53,266 nt of DNA from assembly GCA_035515795.1 (NCBI GenBank), contig DATJAY010000007.1, positions 1-53,266 on the forward strand, written 5' to 3'. Shown in pieces: positions 10,800-19,066 of the stretch. The position numbers were made by a program, and so were the translations under genes. This DNA is from Candidatus Acidiferrales bacterium (lineage in GTDB: Bacteria; Bacteroidota; Ignavibacteria; Kryptoniales; JAKASW01). The notes under the pieces were generated by a model. It did not search any database and had not been told where the DNA came from. It worked only from the letters and a program-made list of their open reading frames with translations. The stretch's first letter is position 1, and each line of letters starts with the position of its first letter.

Positions 10800-13700
10800 T
10801 TACTTGCCATTGCTTCGTCCAAATTCACCATCGTGCATAACTTTCACTTCGAGTCCTAGACCTTGAAGCTCACGTACCAGGACACTAAATGCCTCCGGAA
10901 TTCCCGGTTCAGGCGTGTTGTCACCTTTGACAAGAGATTCAAATAGCTTGGACCGTCCGGGGACATCGTCGCTCTTCACGGTGAGGATTTCCTGGAGCAC
11001 GTGAGACGCGCCATAAGCCTCGAGCGCCCACACCTCCATCTCTCCAAACCTTTGGCCACCGAATTGAGCCTTGCCTCCAAGCGGCTGTTGAGTTATCAGC
11101 GAATACTGTCCCGTCGATCGGGCATGAATCTTATCCTCGACCAGGTGATCGAGCTTCATCATATACATATAGCCGACGGTCACTTCATTGGCAAAAAGTT
11201 CTCCGCTCTTACCATCGTAAAGAGTCGTCTTAGAGTTTTCATCGAGTCCAGCTTTACGAAGTTCTCCTTGCACTTCTTCCCAAGTCGCGCCGTCAAATAT
11301 CGGAGAGGCGTACTTCACTCCGAGTTTCTTCGCGGCCCATCCGAGGGCAGTCTCATAAAGCTGGCCGATATTCATGCGAGACGGCACACCGAGGGGGTTC
11401 AAGACAACTTCAACGGGCGTTCCGTCCGGCATAAATGGCATATCCTCCTTCGGCACAACTATGGAGACTACGCCCTTATTACCATGGCGCCCTGCCATCT
11501 TGTCGCCAACCTGCAGCTTCCGCTTCGAAGCAACATAAATCTTTGCAAGCTGGACAATTCCCGGGGGAAGCTCGTCGCCGGTGATCGCCTTATTTCTCTC
11601 ACGCCGTGCCTCTTCTTCGAGGTCGAGAATTCGCGTGTGGTAATTTTTGTAAATCTGCTCGACGAGTTTGTTCTTGCGCGAGTTTTCGACCCACGGCTCG
11701 GTGAAGTCCAGCTTCTCAAGGTCGTCGAACTTCTCAAGCGTTTCTCGTTTGAGAACTGTCCCACTGCGGATGGCGACTGATTCATCTTTCGCTCGTATTC
11801 CGGCGGACTCTTCACCCTCAAGAACTTCAGTAAGCTTGTCGATGAACTTGCCGTGAACTTCGCCCTTCATGGTTTTCAACCATTTTTCTATCTCTTCTAA
11901 TCGCTTTTTCTCTTCCTTTTTCGACTCCGCATCCTTTTTCTTCCTTGCAAAGAGTTTAGTATCAATTACGACGCCACGCATCCCGGGAGGAGCCTTAAGA
12001 GATGCATCCTTTACGTCGCCTGCCTTGTCGCCGAATATTGCACGCAAGAGTTTCTCTTCCGGTGTCACATCTGTTTCCCCCTTCGGAGTTATCTTTCCGA
12101 CAAGGATGTCGTTTTCGACAACTTCCGCACCGACTCTGACGACGCCATTCTCATCAAGATTCTTTGTCATCTCTTCCGATACGTTAGGAATATCGCGGGT
12201 AAGTTCTTCCTCCCCGCGCTTCGTGTCTCTGACACTGGTCTCGAGCGCCTGGATGTGAATCGAGCTGAATGCATCTTGTGCAACAAGGTCCTCGCTGACA
12301 ATGACCGCATCTTCGAAATTATATCCGTGCCACGGCATGAAGGCCACAAGCACGTTTCTACCGAGAGCGAGTTCTCCGGTTTCGGTTGAGCATCCGTCCG
12401 CAAGCACATCGCCCTTTTTGAACCTCCGGCCGACATTGACGAGAGGTTTCTGGTTTACCGTTGTGTCCTGGTTCGTTCTGAAGAACTTGCGCAGCTTGTA
12501 TTCGGCAGTTCTCAAATCTTCAAAGCTGGCAATCACCTCATCAGATTTTTCATTTATGTCATACCTGACCACAATTCGGCTGGCGTCTACACCCTCCACG
12601 ACGCCGTCGTGTTGCGCAATTATCAGTGATCGTGAGTCAACCGCAACCTTCAGTTCAAGCCCGGTTCCAACAAGAGGAGCTTCATTGCTCACGAGAGGGA
12701 CTGCCTGACGCTGCATGTTTGCGCCCATCAGTGCTCTGTTCGCATCGTCGTGCTCGAGGAATGGTATTAAAGCCGCCGCAGGGCTGACAATCTGGTTCGT
12801 TGCAACATCCATGAAATGTATCTCTGAAGGCTTCTCAAGGATGAAGTCTCCATGAAACCTCGCACGCACGCGGTCAGTTCCAATTTTTCCTTTCTCGCCT
12901 ACAGGCGTATTAGCCTGCCCAATTTTGTACTCATCCTCCTGCGCAGCACTCAGGTATACGATTTCGTCTGTAACGACTCCGTTGACGACTTTGAAATACG
13001 GCGTCTCAATGAATCCGAAGTCATTCACCCTGCCGTGGACCGCAAGTGAAGAGATCAAGCCAATGTTCGGGCCTTCAGGTGTTTCAATGGGGCATAGACG
13101 ACCATAATGGGTATAGTGGACATCGCGGACTTCAAATCCAGCCCGCTCTCTCGTCAATCCCCCCGGTCCGAGAGCGCTCATTCTTCGTTTATGTGTCATC
13201 TCGGCGAGAGGATTTGTCTGGTCCATGAACTGAGAAAGCTGGCTCGTCCCGAAAAATGAATTCAGGACGGTCGTAATAACGCGAGCGTTTACCAAACCCT
13301 GCGGGGTGAAGTTCTCCTCATCGTGAATATTCATCCTTTCCTTGACGTTTCTCACCATTCTTGTCAAAGCAAGATTGAATTGAGATTCCAACTGCTCCCC
13401 GACGGTCTTTATACGCCTATTTCCCAAATGATCGATGTCATCGATCTGCCCTTCATCACGCCGCAACTTCAGCATGTAATCGATGATGGCAACGATGTCA
13501 TCCTTCGCAAGAACAGTAACCGTGGTTGGAATATCGAGACTGAGCTTTGCGTTCATTCTATAACGACCGACGTTCCCGAGATCGTAACGCTTCTCACTAA
13601 AAAACATTTTCTCAAGAAGTCCTCGCGCGGTCTCAGTGTCCTGCGCTTCAACGGAACGGAGTTCCTGATAAATTTTCTTCAAGGCGACTTCACTCGAACC

Positions 13701-14648
13701 CGTGGAATCTTCCCTGATCGTGTTGAACAGAATCGGATCATCACCTTTGCGAGTGCTCTTTAGAAATCTGAGTTTCTTTACATTCGCCTTCTTTATTATG
13801 CCAACCTGCTCTTCAGTCAGTTTTAATTCTTCAAGCGACATATCCGAAGTATCGATTATTACCTCGCCGGTTTTTGTATCAACCACATCGCTTACGAGTC
13901 TTCTACCCACATAATCATTCAAGTTAACTTTGGAAACATTGATTTCTTCAACCTGATCAAACAAATCGAGTATGTCTTCATTCTTTTCATATCCAAGAGC
14001 GCGAAGAAGAGTGGTCGCATAGAATTTTTTCTTGCGATCAATATAGACCCATAATATGTTATTGATGTCCGTCGTGAACTCAAGCCAGGCGCCCCTCATC
14101 GGAATGACGCGCGAGCTCCAGATTCTGGCGCCGTTCGGATGCTCGGTTTCTACAAAGAACACCCCGGGCGACCGATGAAGCTGGCTCACCACGACACGCT
14201 CCGCTCCGTTTATTATGAAGGTCGCACGATCCGTCATGTATGGGATAGAACCGAGGTAGACCTCCTGCTCCTTCGCCTCCATATATCCTTCCTTGCCGGG
14301 ATCGGGATCTTTGCTTGCCAAACGAAGCTTGGCCTTAAGAGTCACGGAGTACGTCAAACCTTTCTCTATACACTCCTCGACCCCGTAGCGAGGCTTTTCT
14401 ATGCTATACTCGACAAAACCTAAGGCAAAATGTTCCTTGTTATCGTAGATGGGGAAATTAAGCTGAAACACTCCCTGCAGGCCCATCGATTTCCTTTTCT
14501 TGGCCTGCACATCTTCCTGAAGAAATTTTTTGAAAGACTGAATCTGCACATCGAGCAAATCAGGGTAATCCACCCTCTGAGGAATCTTTGCAAAGTTTAT
14601 TCGCCCTGAATCCTGTCCGTTAGAATTAAGACTCTTCAACGTAGTCAC
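10800..14648 (-). CDS. rpoB: DNA-directed RNA polymerase subunit beta
   Basis: Beta subunit of RNA polymerase, up to 1282 residues. The rifampicin-site region SQLSQFMDQTNPLAEMTHKR with the following SALGPGG is wild type, and the C-terminal part reads GGKAQFGGQRFGEMEVWALE, the conserved contact region with beta'. The GTG at 14648 is only about one base from the GAGGAG ribosome binding site; a TTG three codons later (14637-14639) has a more normal 10-base spacing and may be the true start. It is separated from rplL by 149 bases that contain a hairpin. Confidence 0.97.
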   Translation of the reverse strand: MTTLKSLNSNGQDSGRINFAKIPQRVDYPDLLDVQIQSFKKFLQEDVQAKKRKSMGLQGVFQLNFPIYDNKEHFALGFVEYSIEKPRYGVEECIEKGLTYSVTLKAKLRLASKDPDPGKEGYMEAKEQEVYLGSIPYMTDRATFIINGAERVVVSQLHRSPGVFFVETEHPNGARIWSSRVIPMRGAWLEFTTDINNILWVYIDRKKKFYATTLLRALGYEKNEDILDLFDQVEEINVSKVNLNDYVGRRLVSDVVDTKTGEVIIDTSDMSLEELKLTEEQVGIIKKANVKKLRFLKSTRKGDDPILFNTIREDSTGSSEVALKKIYQELRSVEAQDTETARGLLEKMFFSEKRYDLGNVGRYRMNAKLSLDIPTTVTVLAKDDIVAIIDYMLKLRRDEGQIDDIDHLGNRRIKTVGEQLESQFNLALTRMVRNVKERMNIHDEENFTPQGLVNARVITTVLNSFFGTSQLSQFMDQTNPLAEMTHKRRMSALGPGGLTRERAGFEVRDVHYTHYGRLCPIETPEGPNIGLISSLAVHGRVNDFGFIETPYFKVVNGVVTDEIVYLSAAQEDEYKIGQANTPVGEKGKIGTDRVRARFHGDFILEKPSEIHFMDVATNQIVSPAAALIPFLEHDDANRALMGANMQRQAVPLVSNEAPLVGTGLELKVAVDSRSLIIAQHDGVVEGVDASRIVVRYDINEKSDEVIASFEDLRTAEYKLRKFFRTNQDTTVNQKPLVNVGRRFKKGDVLADGCSTETGELALGRNVLVAFMPWHGYNFEDAVIVSEDLVAQDAFSSIHIQALETSVRDTKRGEEELTRDIPNVSEEMTKNLDENGVVRVGAEVVENDILVGKITPKGETDVTPEEKLLRAIFGDKAGDVKDASLKAPPGMRGVVIDTKLFARKKKDAESKKEEKKRLEEIEKWLKTMKGEVHGKFIDKLTEVLEGEESAGIRAKDESVAIRSGTVLKRETLEKFDDLEKLDFTEPWVENSRKNKLVEQIYKNYHTRILDLEEEARRERNKAITGDELPPGIVQLAKIYVASKRKLQVGDKMAGRHGNKGVVSIVVPKEDMPFMPDGTPVEVVLNPLGVPSRMNIGQLYETALGWAAKKLGVKYASPIFDGATWEEVQGELRKAGLDENSKTTLYDGKSGELFANEVTVGYMYMMKLDHLVEDKIHARSTGQYSLITQQPLGGKAQFGGQRFGEMEVWALEAYGASHVLQEILTVKSDDVPGRSKLFESLVKGDNTPEPGIPEAFSVLVRELQGLGLEVKVMHDGEFGRSNGK

Positions 14649-14713
14649 GCTCCTCTAAATATTTTTCAAAGAGAAAATTAAATCGCAGGCAAGAAACGCA
14701 TGTAAAACGGCTG

Positions 14714-14740
14714 ATCCGTCCAGAAAAAACCTGAACGGAT
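14714..14740 (-). promoter_or_regulatory. Hairpin in the rplL-rpoB leader
   Basis: A 10-bp stem (one G-T wobble) with a 7-base loop lies midway between rplL and rpoB. On the minus strand the T residues sit in the loop and not after the stem, so it does not look like a terminator. In E. coli this junction holds a partial attenuator and an RNase III site that set the ratio of ribosomal protein to polymerase. A similar processing or attenuation role is an inference from position. Confidence 0.45.
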
Positions 14741-14797
14741 TGCCAGTTTAAACTTATCCACTACTGATGAAACGTTCAAACGCCTGCCAAAGTTCAG

Positions 14798-15181
14798 TTA
14801 CTTCAGCTCGACAGTTGCTCCAGCCTCTTCTAATTCTTTTTTCAGCTTTTCCGCGTCTGCCTTGGATAACCCTTCTTTAACTACTTTTGGAGCGCCGTCA
14901 ACAAGGTCCTTTGCTTCTTTGAGACCGAGACCCGTTGCTGCACGCACCACCTTAATCACATTTATCTTTTGCGCACCGGTGCTTGCCAGGTGAACATCGA
15001 ATTCTGTTTTCTCCTCTGCAGCGGGAGCTGCGGCAGCGGCGGCGCCTGCCCCTCCGGCAATCACGACCGGAGCTGCCGCTGTGACGCCAAATTTATCCTC
15101 CAGTGCTTTCTTTAATTCCGACGCTTCTAAGAGAGTAAGTTGGCTTATTTTTTCTACCAGATTTTGGACAACTTCTGACAT
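14798..15181 (-). CDS. rplL: 50S ribosomal protein L7/L12
   Basis: A 127-residue stalk protein. It has the N-terminal dimerisation helix that binds L10 (about residues 1-33), an alanine/glycine-rich hinge (about 35-55, [15 protein letters not shown]) and the C-terminal factor-binding domain with the [15 protein letters not shown] helix. It recruits EF-Tu and EF-G to the ribosome. It follows rplJ by 35 bases. Confidence 0.98.
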   Translation of the reverse strand: MSEVVQNLVEKISQLTLLEASELKKALEDKFGVTAAAPVVIAGGAGAAAAAAPAAEEKTEFDVHLASTGAQKINVIKVVRAATGLGLKEAKDLVDGAPKVVKEGLSKADAEKLKKELEEAGATVELK

Positions 15182-15216
15182 TTTTTATTTCTCCTTTTAA
15201 AATTCTTGTTAGTAAT

Positions 15217-15747
15217 CTATGATGCCTGTTGCGGGAGCTTTTCCCCTACGGCATCAATCACCATAACTAGGTCGCGCATTACTGCAGAAATCGATCCGGC
15301 TATTCCCGCGATCGGCGACTGCAAACTGCCGAGAATTGAGGCGACAACCTCCGCTTTCGACGGCATCGATGCAAATTCGGCAAGCCTTTTCCCATCAAAA
15401 ACCTGCTTGTCAACGACAAAAGCCTTTGTCGTGGGTTTCTGATTCTTGTCAAAGAATTTCTTCAGAACTTTCGCCGGTGTAGTAGGGTCGTCACTCCCAA
15501 ATGCTACGGCAGTCTGTCCGACCATGTACTCGTTCACACTTTGATCGGACGAAAAACCTAGCATGGCCTTCTTGATCAATGTATTCTTGACGACCTTATA
15601 CTTCACTCCGTTTTTCTGGAACTCCCGGCGCAGTTCATTGCTTTCCGCAACGGTCATTCCGGCAAAGTCGGTGAAGAAAAGGCTGCTCGAATTGGACATC
15701 AGGTCCGTCACTTCAGCGACGATCTGTTCCTTTTCGTTCCTTTTCAT
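15217..15747 (-). CDS. rplJ: 50S ribosomal protein L10
   Basis: A 176-residue L10 (uL10), the base of the ribosomal stalk; its N-terminal domain binds 23S rRNA and its C-terminal helix binds L7/L12 dimers. The opening MKRNEKEQIV and the VVKNTLIKKA segment near residue 55 are typical. It starts at ATG after a GAGG site. The 80-base leader between rplA and rplJ, where L10 autoregulation operates in many bacteria, contains a small CCCGA palindrome hairpin. Confidence 0.97.
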   Translation of the reverse strand: MKRNEKEQIVAEVTDLMSNSSSLFFTDFAGMTVAESNELRREFQKNGVKYKVVKNTLIKKAMLGFSSDQSVNEYMVGQTAVAFGSDDPTTPAKVLKKFFDKNQKPTTKAFVVDKQVFDGKRLAEFASMPSKAEVVASILGSLQSPIAGIAGSISAVMRDLVMVIDAVGEKLPQQAS

Positions 15748-15782
15748 CTATTCCTCGATGATTGAAATAATTTTTTAACTTA

Positions 15783-15799
15783 TCCCGATAAAGTCGGGA
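15783..15799. repeat. CCCGA-type palindrome in the rplJ leader
   Basis: TCCCGA and TCGGGA form a perfect 6-bp stem around a 5-base loop. No T-run follows on either strand, so it is not an intrinsic terminator. The same core palindrome recurs at 18710-18727, 40360-40390 and, in a longer form, 48141-48178. Confidence 0.5.
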
Positions 15800-15827
15800 A
15801 GGGCTTAGAAGCGCTTAGTGCGTAAAC

Positions 15828-16529
15828 TCAATGAATTGCTGAAGCAACCGTCTTGTCAATCTTGACGGACGGGCCCATCGTCGATGATATAGCGACGGTC
15901 TTTATGTACTGACCTTTGGCAGAAGCGGGCTTCAGGCGGTTGATCGCAGCAAGAAATGTATTCACGTTATCGACAAGCTTTTGCTTATCGAACGATGCTT
16001 TGCCCACGACCGAGTGCAAATTTCCAGCCTTGTCAACCCTGAACTCGATTTTTCCAGCCTTAATTTCTGTGACGGCTTTGCCAACGTCCATCGTGACCGT
16101 TCCGCTTTTCGGATTAGGCATCAAACCTTTCGGACCGAGCACCTTGCCCAGTTTTCCAACGTCTGCCATAGAATCGGGCGTAGAAACTATTACATCTATA
16201 TCCGCCCAGCCTTCCTGGAGCTTCTTGATGTAATCATCGAAGCCAACATGGTCTGCGCCGGACTGCTTAGCTTCGTCCTGTTTCTGCACTTGTTTCGTCA
16301 AGACCAAAACGCGCACTTTTTTTCCGATGCCATGTGGCAAAGAAACCGTGCCACGAATTGCCTGATCGGCATGACGCGGATCGACACCCAGCCGAATCGC
16401 TATGTCAATCGTTTCGTCGAACTTGGCCTTGGCGGTTGTTTTGATTTTTTCCACCGCCTCGTCGACCGAATACTCTTTTGATTTTTCAATTTGTTTTGAT
16501 ACTTCCGTGAACCGCTTGCTATGTTTCAT
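15828..16529 (-). CDS. rplA: 50S ribosomal protein L1
   Basis: A 233-residue L1 (uL1), which forms the mobile L1 stalk that handles the exiting tRNA. The opening MKHSKRF, the [18 protein letters not shown] signature near residue 125 and the [18 protein letters not shown]-terminal segment are present. It starts at ATG 25 bases after rplK. L1 represses the rplK-rplA mRNA in E. coli; I did not identify the binding site here. Confidence 0.98.
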   Translation of the reverse strand: MKHSKRFTEVSKQIEKSKEYSVDEAVEKIKTTAKAKFDETIDIAIRLGVDPRHADQAIRGTVSLPHGIGKKVRVLVLTKQVQKQDEAKQSGADHVGFDDYIKKLQEGWADIDVIVSTPDSMADVGKLGKVLGPKGLMPNPKSGTVTMDVGKAVTEIKAGKIEFRVDKAGNLHSVVGKASFDKQKLVDNVNTFLAAINRLKPASAKGQYIKTVAISSTMGPSVKIDKTVASAIH

Positions 16530-16554
16530 TTCTAAAACTCTTATTTTTGTATTC

Positions 16555-16980
16555 TTAGCCTTCTACCACAATTCCCATGCTTCGGGCAGTGCCCGCTACC
16601 ATGCTTATCGCAGACTCGATGTCGGTCGTATTCAGATCCGGCAATTTCATCTCTGCAATTTTCTTGACCTGCTCGCGAGTGACTTTGCCGACTTTCAGAC
16701 GATTTGGTTCTCCAGATCCTTTTTCTAGTTTAGCTTCCTTCACCAGAAGCACCGATGCGGGAGGAGTCTTCGTTATAAATGTAAATGACTTGTCAGAGAA
16801 AACCGTGATCACTACAGGTATGATTAGTCCTTGCTTATCCTGCGTGCGGGCGTTGAACTGCTTACAAAACTCCATTATGTTCACGCCCTTCTGACCAAGT
16901 GCAGGTCCAACTGGCGGTGCAGGCGTTGCCTGTCCAGCAGGTATCTGCAATTTTACAAAGCCTACAACTTTTTTAGCCAT
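16555..16980 (-). CDS. rplK: 50S ribosomal protein L11
   Basis: A 141-residue L11 (uL11), the GTPase-centre protein whose N-terminal domain is the switch for stringent response and thiopeptide binding. The proline-rich [20 protein letters not shown] stretch at residues 14-33 and the C-terminal [12 protein letters not shown] end are characteristic. It follows nusG by 13 bases in the same transcript. Confidence 0.98.
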   Translation of the reverse strand: MAKKVVGFVKLQIPAGQATPAPPVGPALGQKGVNIMEFCKQFNARTQDKQGLIIPVVITVFSDKSFTFITKTPPASVLLVKEAKLEKGSGEPNRLKVGKVTREQVKKIAEMKLPDLNTTDIESAISMVAGTARSMGIVVEG

Positions 16981-16993
16981 TATTCACCTGGGT

Positions 16994-17716
16994 TTATCTT
17001 TCTAGTTCAACTTCGGTAAAATTCAATTCAACGGGAGTCGGCCTGCCGAATATCGTTACGGTCACTTTGAGTTTCATTTTGTCTTCGTTGACCTCTGAGA
17101 CTTCTCCTTTGAAGGTCGAAAATGGACCGCTGATGACTTTCACCTTGTCGGAAATTTTGAAAGGAACTTCGGTAACCTGCCGCTCTTCATGCTCGTCCAT
17201 TCTCCCTTTGAGCCTGACAACCTCGTCCGGACGAAGCGGACTCGGCGCGCCTTTCGGACCGACAAAACTTATTATCGATGGCACGCTTTGTATGAAGGCC
17301 TTGACACGATCATCCATCTCCGCTTCAACCATTACGTATCCGGGCATGAAATTCCTTGTCTTGACCTTCTTCTTGCCACTCTCGCTGATCGTCGGAACTT
17401 TTTCAGTTGGGATAACGATTTCCCCGAACTTTGCTTTTAGATCGGAATCCTTCAACTGACTTTCCAAATAAGCCACTGTTTTGCCTTCCTGGCCCGAATA
17501 AGTCCGAACAACATACCACCTTTTGGTAGTTGATCTTACTGCCTCGACCGGTGTCTGAGGCACATCAACTTCTCCTGTGGTATGAACCTCCGCCTCATCG
17601 ACCTTTGGCGAAGATTCATCCTGGGCCGGATTCGGCTGGACTTCAGAATCTCCTTCGGGCAGGTTCCCTTGTGAGGGCTCGTCTGCCGGAATTTTTGGAT
17701 CTATTTCCTCATTCAT
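16994..17716 (-). CDS. nusG: Transcription elongation/antitermination factor NusG
   Basis: NusG binds RNA polymerase through its N-terminal NGN domain and Rho or S10 through its KOW domain. The NGN domain starts at about residue 65 (RWYVVRTYSGQE) and the KOW motif VISGPFSTFKGEV lies near residue 200. At 240 residues it is longer than the typical 175-185 because of an acidic, proline-rich, probably disordered N-terminal extension of about 64 residues. The ATG at 17716 lies ten bases after secE; no good internal start with a ribosome binding site was found, so I kept the long form. Confidence 0.95.
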   Translation of the reverse strand: MNEEIDPKIPADEPSQGNLPEGDSEVQPNPAQDESSPKVDEAEVHTTGEVDVPQTPVEAVRSTTKRWYVVRTYSGQEGKTVAYLESQLKDSDLKAKFGEIVIPTEKVPTISESGKKKVKTRNFMPGYVMVEAEMDDRVKAFIQSVPSIISFVGPKGAPSPLRPDEVVRLKGRMDEHEERQVTEVPFKISDKVKVISGPFSTFKGEVSEVNEDKMKLKVTVTIFGRPTPVELNFTEVELER

Positions 17717-17726
17717 AAAACCGTTC

Positions 17727-17909
17727 TCAGAATACCTTTCTCAAGCTCCAGTTAACAATCAGATCGACTGCATATACAAAGACAGCGATAATAAGCGTCG
17801 CCACAAGTACAACTCCGGTCGAATCTTTTAATTCATCCTTGGTCGGCCAGGTGACTTTTTTCATTTCCTTCACCACGTCATTGAAAAAACCAATTATTTT
17901 CTCTTTCAT
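17727..17909 (-). CDS. secE: Preprotein translocase subunit SecE
   Basis: A 60-residue short-form SecE with one membrane span (about residues 32-52) preceded by the amphipathic, conserved NDVVKEMKKVTWPTKDEL segment. It stabilises SecY in the inner-membrane translocon. The frame stays open upstream to 18023, but that part crosses toward the tRNA-Trp gene. The ATG at 17907-17909, behind a GAGGAAAAGGA site, gives the family-typical MKEKIIGFF start. The order secE-nusG-rplK is the usual bacterial one. Confidence 0.95.
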   Translation of the reverse strand: MKEKIIGFFNDVVKEMKKVTWPTKDELKDSTGVVLVATLIIAVFVYAVDLIVNWSLRKVF

Positions 17910-17996
17910 TCCTTTTCCTCGGTTGTGCACGCCGGTGTGCTCAGACATTTGCTCCCGGATAGCTGTACGGCGAATACAGACACATCGGCGTACAAG

Positions 17997-18069
17997 CACG
18001 TCAGGAGGGACTCGAACCCCCAACCTGCGGTTTTGGAGACCGCTGCTCTACCAATTAAGCTACTGACGT
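17997..18069 (-). tRNA. tRNA-Trp (CCA)
   Basis: A complete 73-base cloverleaf: acceptor stem ACGTCAG/CTGACGT fully paired, anticodon loop CTCCAAA with anticodon CCA, T-loop GTTCGAG, discriminator G as expected for tryptophan tRNA. The 3' CCA is not encoded. It lies between rpmG and secE and is probably cut out of a shared transcript. Confidence 0.95.
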
Positions 18070-18172
18070 ATCTCATGACCAAAATCTTCCACCCACGGGA
18101 TCTCTCAAGAAAATTCCAAATTTTCAACCTTGATCTTTCCATTGAGAACTCAAGATCAAAAATTTAAAATTC

Positions 18173-18322
18173 TTATTTCGTCTCCTTATGCGATGTATGC
18201 TTGTTGCAAAAGCGGCAATATTTCTTATACTCGACTCTTCCTGTCTGCTTCCTCTTGTTTTTTGTTGTCGTATAATTTCGATGTTTGCAAACCGTGCATT
18301 CGAGTGTGACTATGTCCCTCAT
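18173..18322 (-). CDS. rpmG: 50S ribosomal protein L33
   Basis: A small 49-residue protein: [20 protein letters not shown] opens it, and it ends in a lysine-rich tail. Two CxxC pairs (CTVC at 9-12 and CRFC at 36-39) form a zinc ribbon, so this is the zinc-binding (C+) form of L33. It lies between tRNA-Thr(GGT) and tRNA-Trp, and the order rpmG-(tRNA-Trp)-secE-nusG is frequent in bacteria. Its start lies 29 bases after the tRNA-Thr(GGT) gene. Confidence 0.95.
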   Translation of the reverse strand: MRDIVTLECTVCKHRNYTTTKNKRKQTGRVEYKKYCRFCNKHTSHKETK

Positions 18323-18350
18323 TGTTTTTCCTTAATATATGAAATTAGCG

Positions 18351-18423
18351 AGCTGACGACGGGACTCGAACCCGTGACCTACGCCTTACCAAGGCGTTGC
18401 TCTACCAGCTGAGCTACGTCAGC
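18351..18423 (-). tRNA. tRNA-Thr (GGT)
   Basis: A 73-base cloverleaf with a perfect acceptor stem GCTGACG/CGTCAGC, anticodon stem ACGCC/GGCGT around a loop with anticodon GGT, and T-loop GTTCGAG. The 3' CCA is not encoded. It is the fourth tRNA of the Thr-Tyr-Gly-Thr group. Confidence 0.95.
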
Positions 18424-18491
18424 AAAAACCGGCAGAACGACTTTGCCATACCATGGTATATCCGAGGAATCCTGCCGTATCCTCAGTGTTG

Positions 18492-18564
18492 AGCGGGAGA
18501 CGGGACTCGAACCCGCGACCAACAGCTTGGAAGGCTGTGACTCTGCCAACTGAGTTACTCCCGC
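18492..18564 (-). tRNA. tRNA-Gly (TCC)
   Basis: A 73-base cloverleaf: acceptor stem GCGGGAG/CTCCCGC, anticodon stem ACAGC/GCTGT with anticodon TCC, T-stem CGGG-rich with loop TTCGAGT. The 3' CCA is not encoded. It reads NNR glycine codons GGA and GGG. Confidence 0.95.
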
Positions 18565-18609
18565 GAATAATCGGCGTACCATCTTACAACCTTGTAAATG
18601 AACGAGCTG

Positions 18610-18693
18610 TGGGCGGCGGGGGATTCGAACCCTCAAAGGCCTAAGCCAACGGATTTACAGTCCGCCCCGGCTCTCCAACTCCGGCGTCCGCCC
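18610..18693 (-). tRNA. tRNA-Tyr (GTA)
   Basis: An 84-base class II tRNA with the long variable arm expected for bacterial tyrosine tRNA and anticodon GTA in the loop CTGTAAA. Two pairs near the acceptor/T-arm junction are not Watson-Crick: A7 faces G66, and A50 faces C64. All other stems are good and the T-loop TTCGAAT is normal. The 3' CCA is not encoded. Probably functional, but the mismatches merit a look. Confidence 0.92.
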
Positions 18694-18709
18694 ATAAGCC
18701 TTGTACCAA

Positions 18710-18727
18710 GTCCCGACAAATCGGGAC
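18710..18727. repeat. CCCGA-type palindrome between tRNA-Thr and tRNA-Tyr
   Basis: GTCCCGA and TCGGGAC form a perfect 7-bp stem around a 4-base loop, in the 49-base spacer between two tRNA genes. No T-run follows. It shares its core with palindromes at 15783, 40360 and 48141. In the transcript it could guide tRNA processing, but that is only inferred from position. Confidence 0.5.
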
Positions 18728-18742
18728 GAAGCATCGCAGCCG

Positions 18743-18815
18743 AGCTGGCGAAGGGATTTGAACCCCCGACCTGCTGATTACAAGTCAGCTGCTCTACCAA
18801 CTGAGCTACGCCAGC
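18743..18815 (-). tRNA. tRNA-Thr (TGT)
   Basis: A 73-base cloverleaf with acceptor stem GCTGGCG/CGCCAGC, anticodon stem GCTGA/TCAGC and anticodon TGT. The T-stem contains two G-T wobble pairs but is otherwise regular. The 3' CCA is not encoded. It is the first gene of the whole minus-strand tRNA-sec-rif unit. Confidence 0.95.
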
Positions 18816-18835
18816 GTACATATCTTGAGCTTATA

Positions 18836-18863
18836 AATTTAACAAAATTTGCCAAAAAGTCAA
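18836..18863 (-). promoter_or_regulatory. Candidate promoter of the tRNA-rpmG-secE-nusG-rif unit
   Basis: On the minus strand TTGACT (18858-18863) and TAAATT (18836-18841) are spaced by 16 bases in an AT-rich stretch just upstream of the first tRNA. The -35 matches the consensus at five of six positions, the -10 at four. A start point near 18829 would place the first tRNA about 14 bases into the transcript. Support is by pattern and position only. Confidence 0.45.
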
Positions 18864-19066
18864 GGTGCAAAAGAAACTTGATAAGTGTCACAAAAACAGC
18901 GACATAGCTTCCCACCAAAGCGGCGCTTCATTTTCAGGCATTCTTTTTGTTGCTTCACACTTCAAACTCCTACGTTCGCGGCGAATTTAGATCCATTATC
19001 GATTGCAGTATCACAAGGTTCAGTGTAATACTTTGATAAAATCACACTGCCTGTTATTTTCTTTTT
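18864..19066. other. Divergent intergenic region before the DUF362 gene
   Basis: No gene is seen here. A 6-bp inverted repeat, CAGTGT (19021-19026) and ACACTG (19044-19049) with a 17-base spacer, lies 18 bases before the DUF362 start codon and could be a protein-binding site. No convincing promoter for the plus strand was found, and the DUF362 gene has only a poor ribosome binding site. Confidence 0.35.

Noticed and set aside
15783-15799. Palindrome in the rplA-rplJ gap as a terminator
   Set aside because: No T-run follows on either strand, and a terminator there would cut off rplJ-rplL-rpoBC; kept only as a repeat.
17910-18023. Upstream extension of secE by 38 codons
   Set aside because: The extra residues run into the tRNA-Trp region and do not resemble SecE; the ATG at 17909 matches the normal 60-residue protein.
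18610-18693. tRNA-Tyr as a pseudogene because of its two mispairs
   Set aside because: Anticodon, T-loop, variable arm and the rest of the acceptor stem are intact and it sits in a conserved tRNA group, so it is most likely functional.
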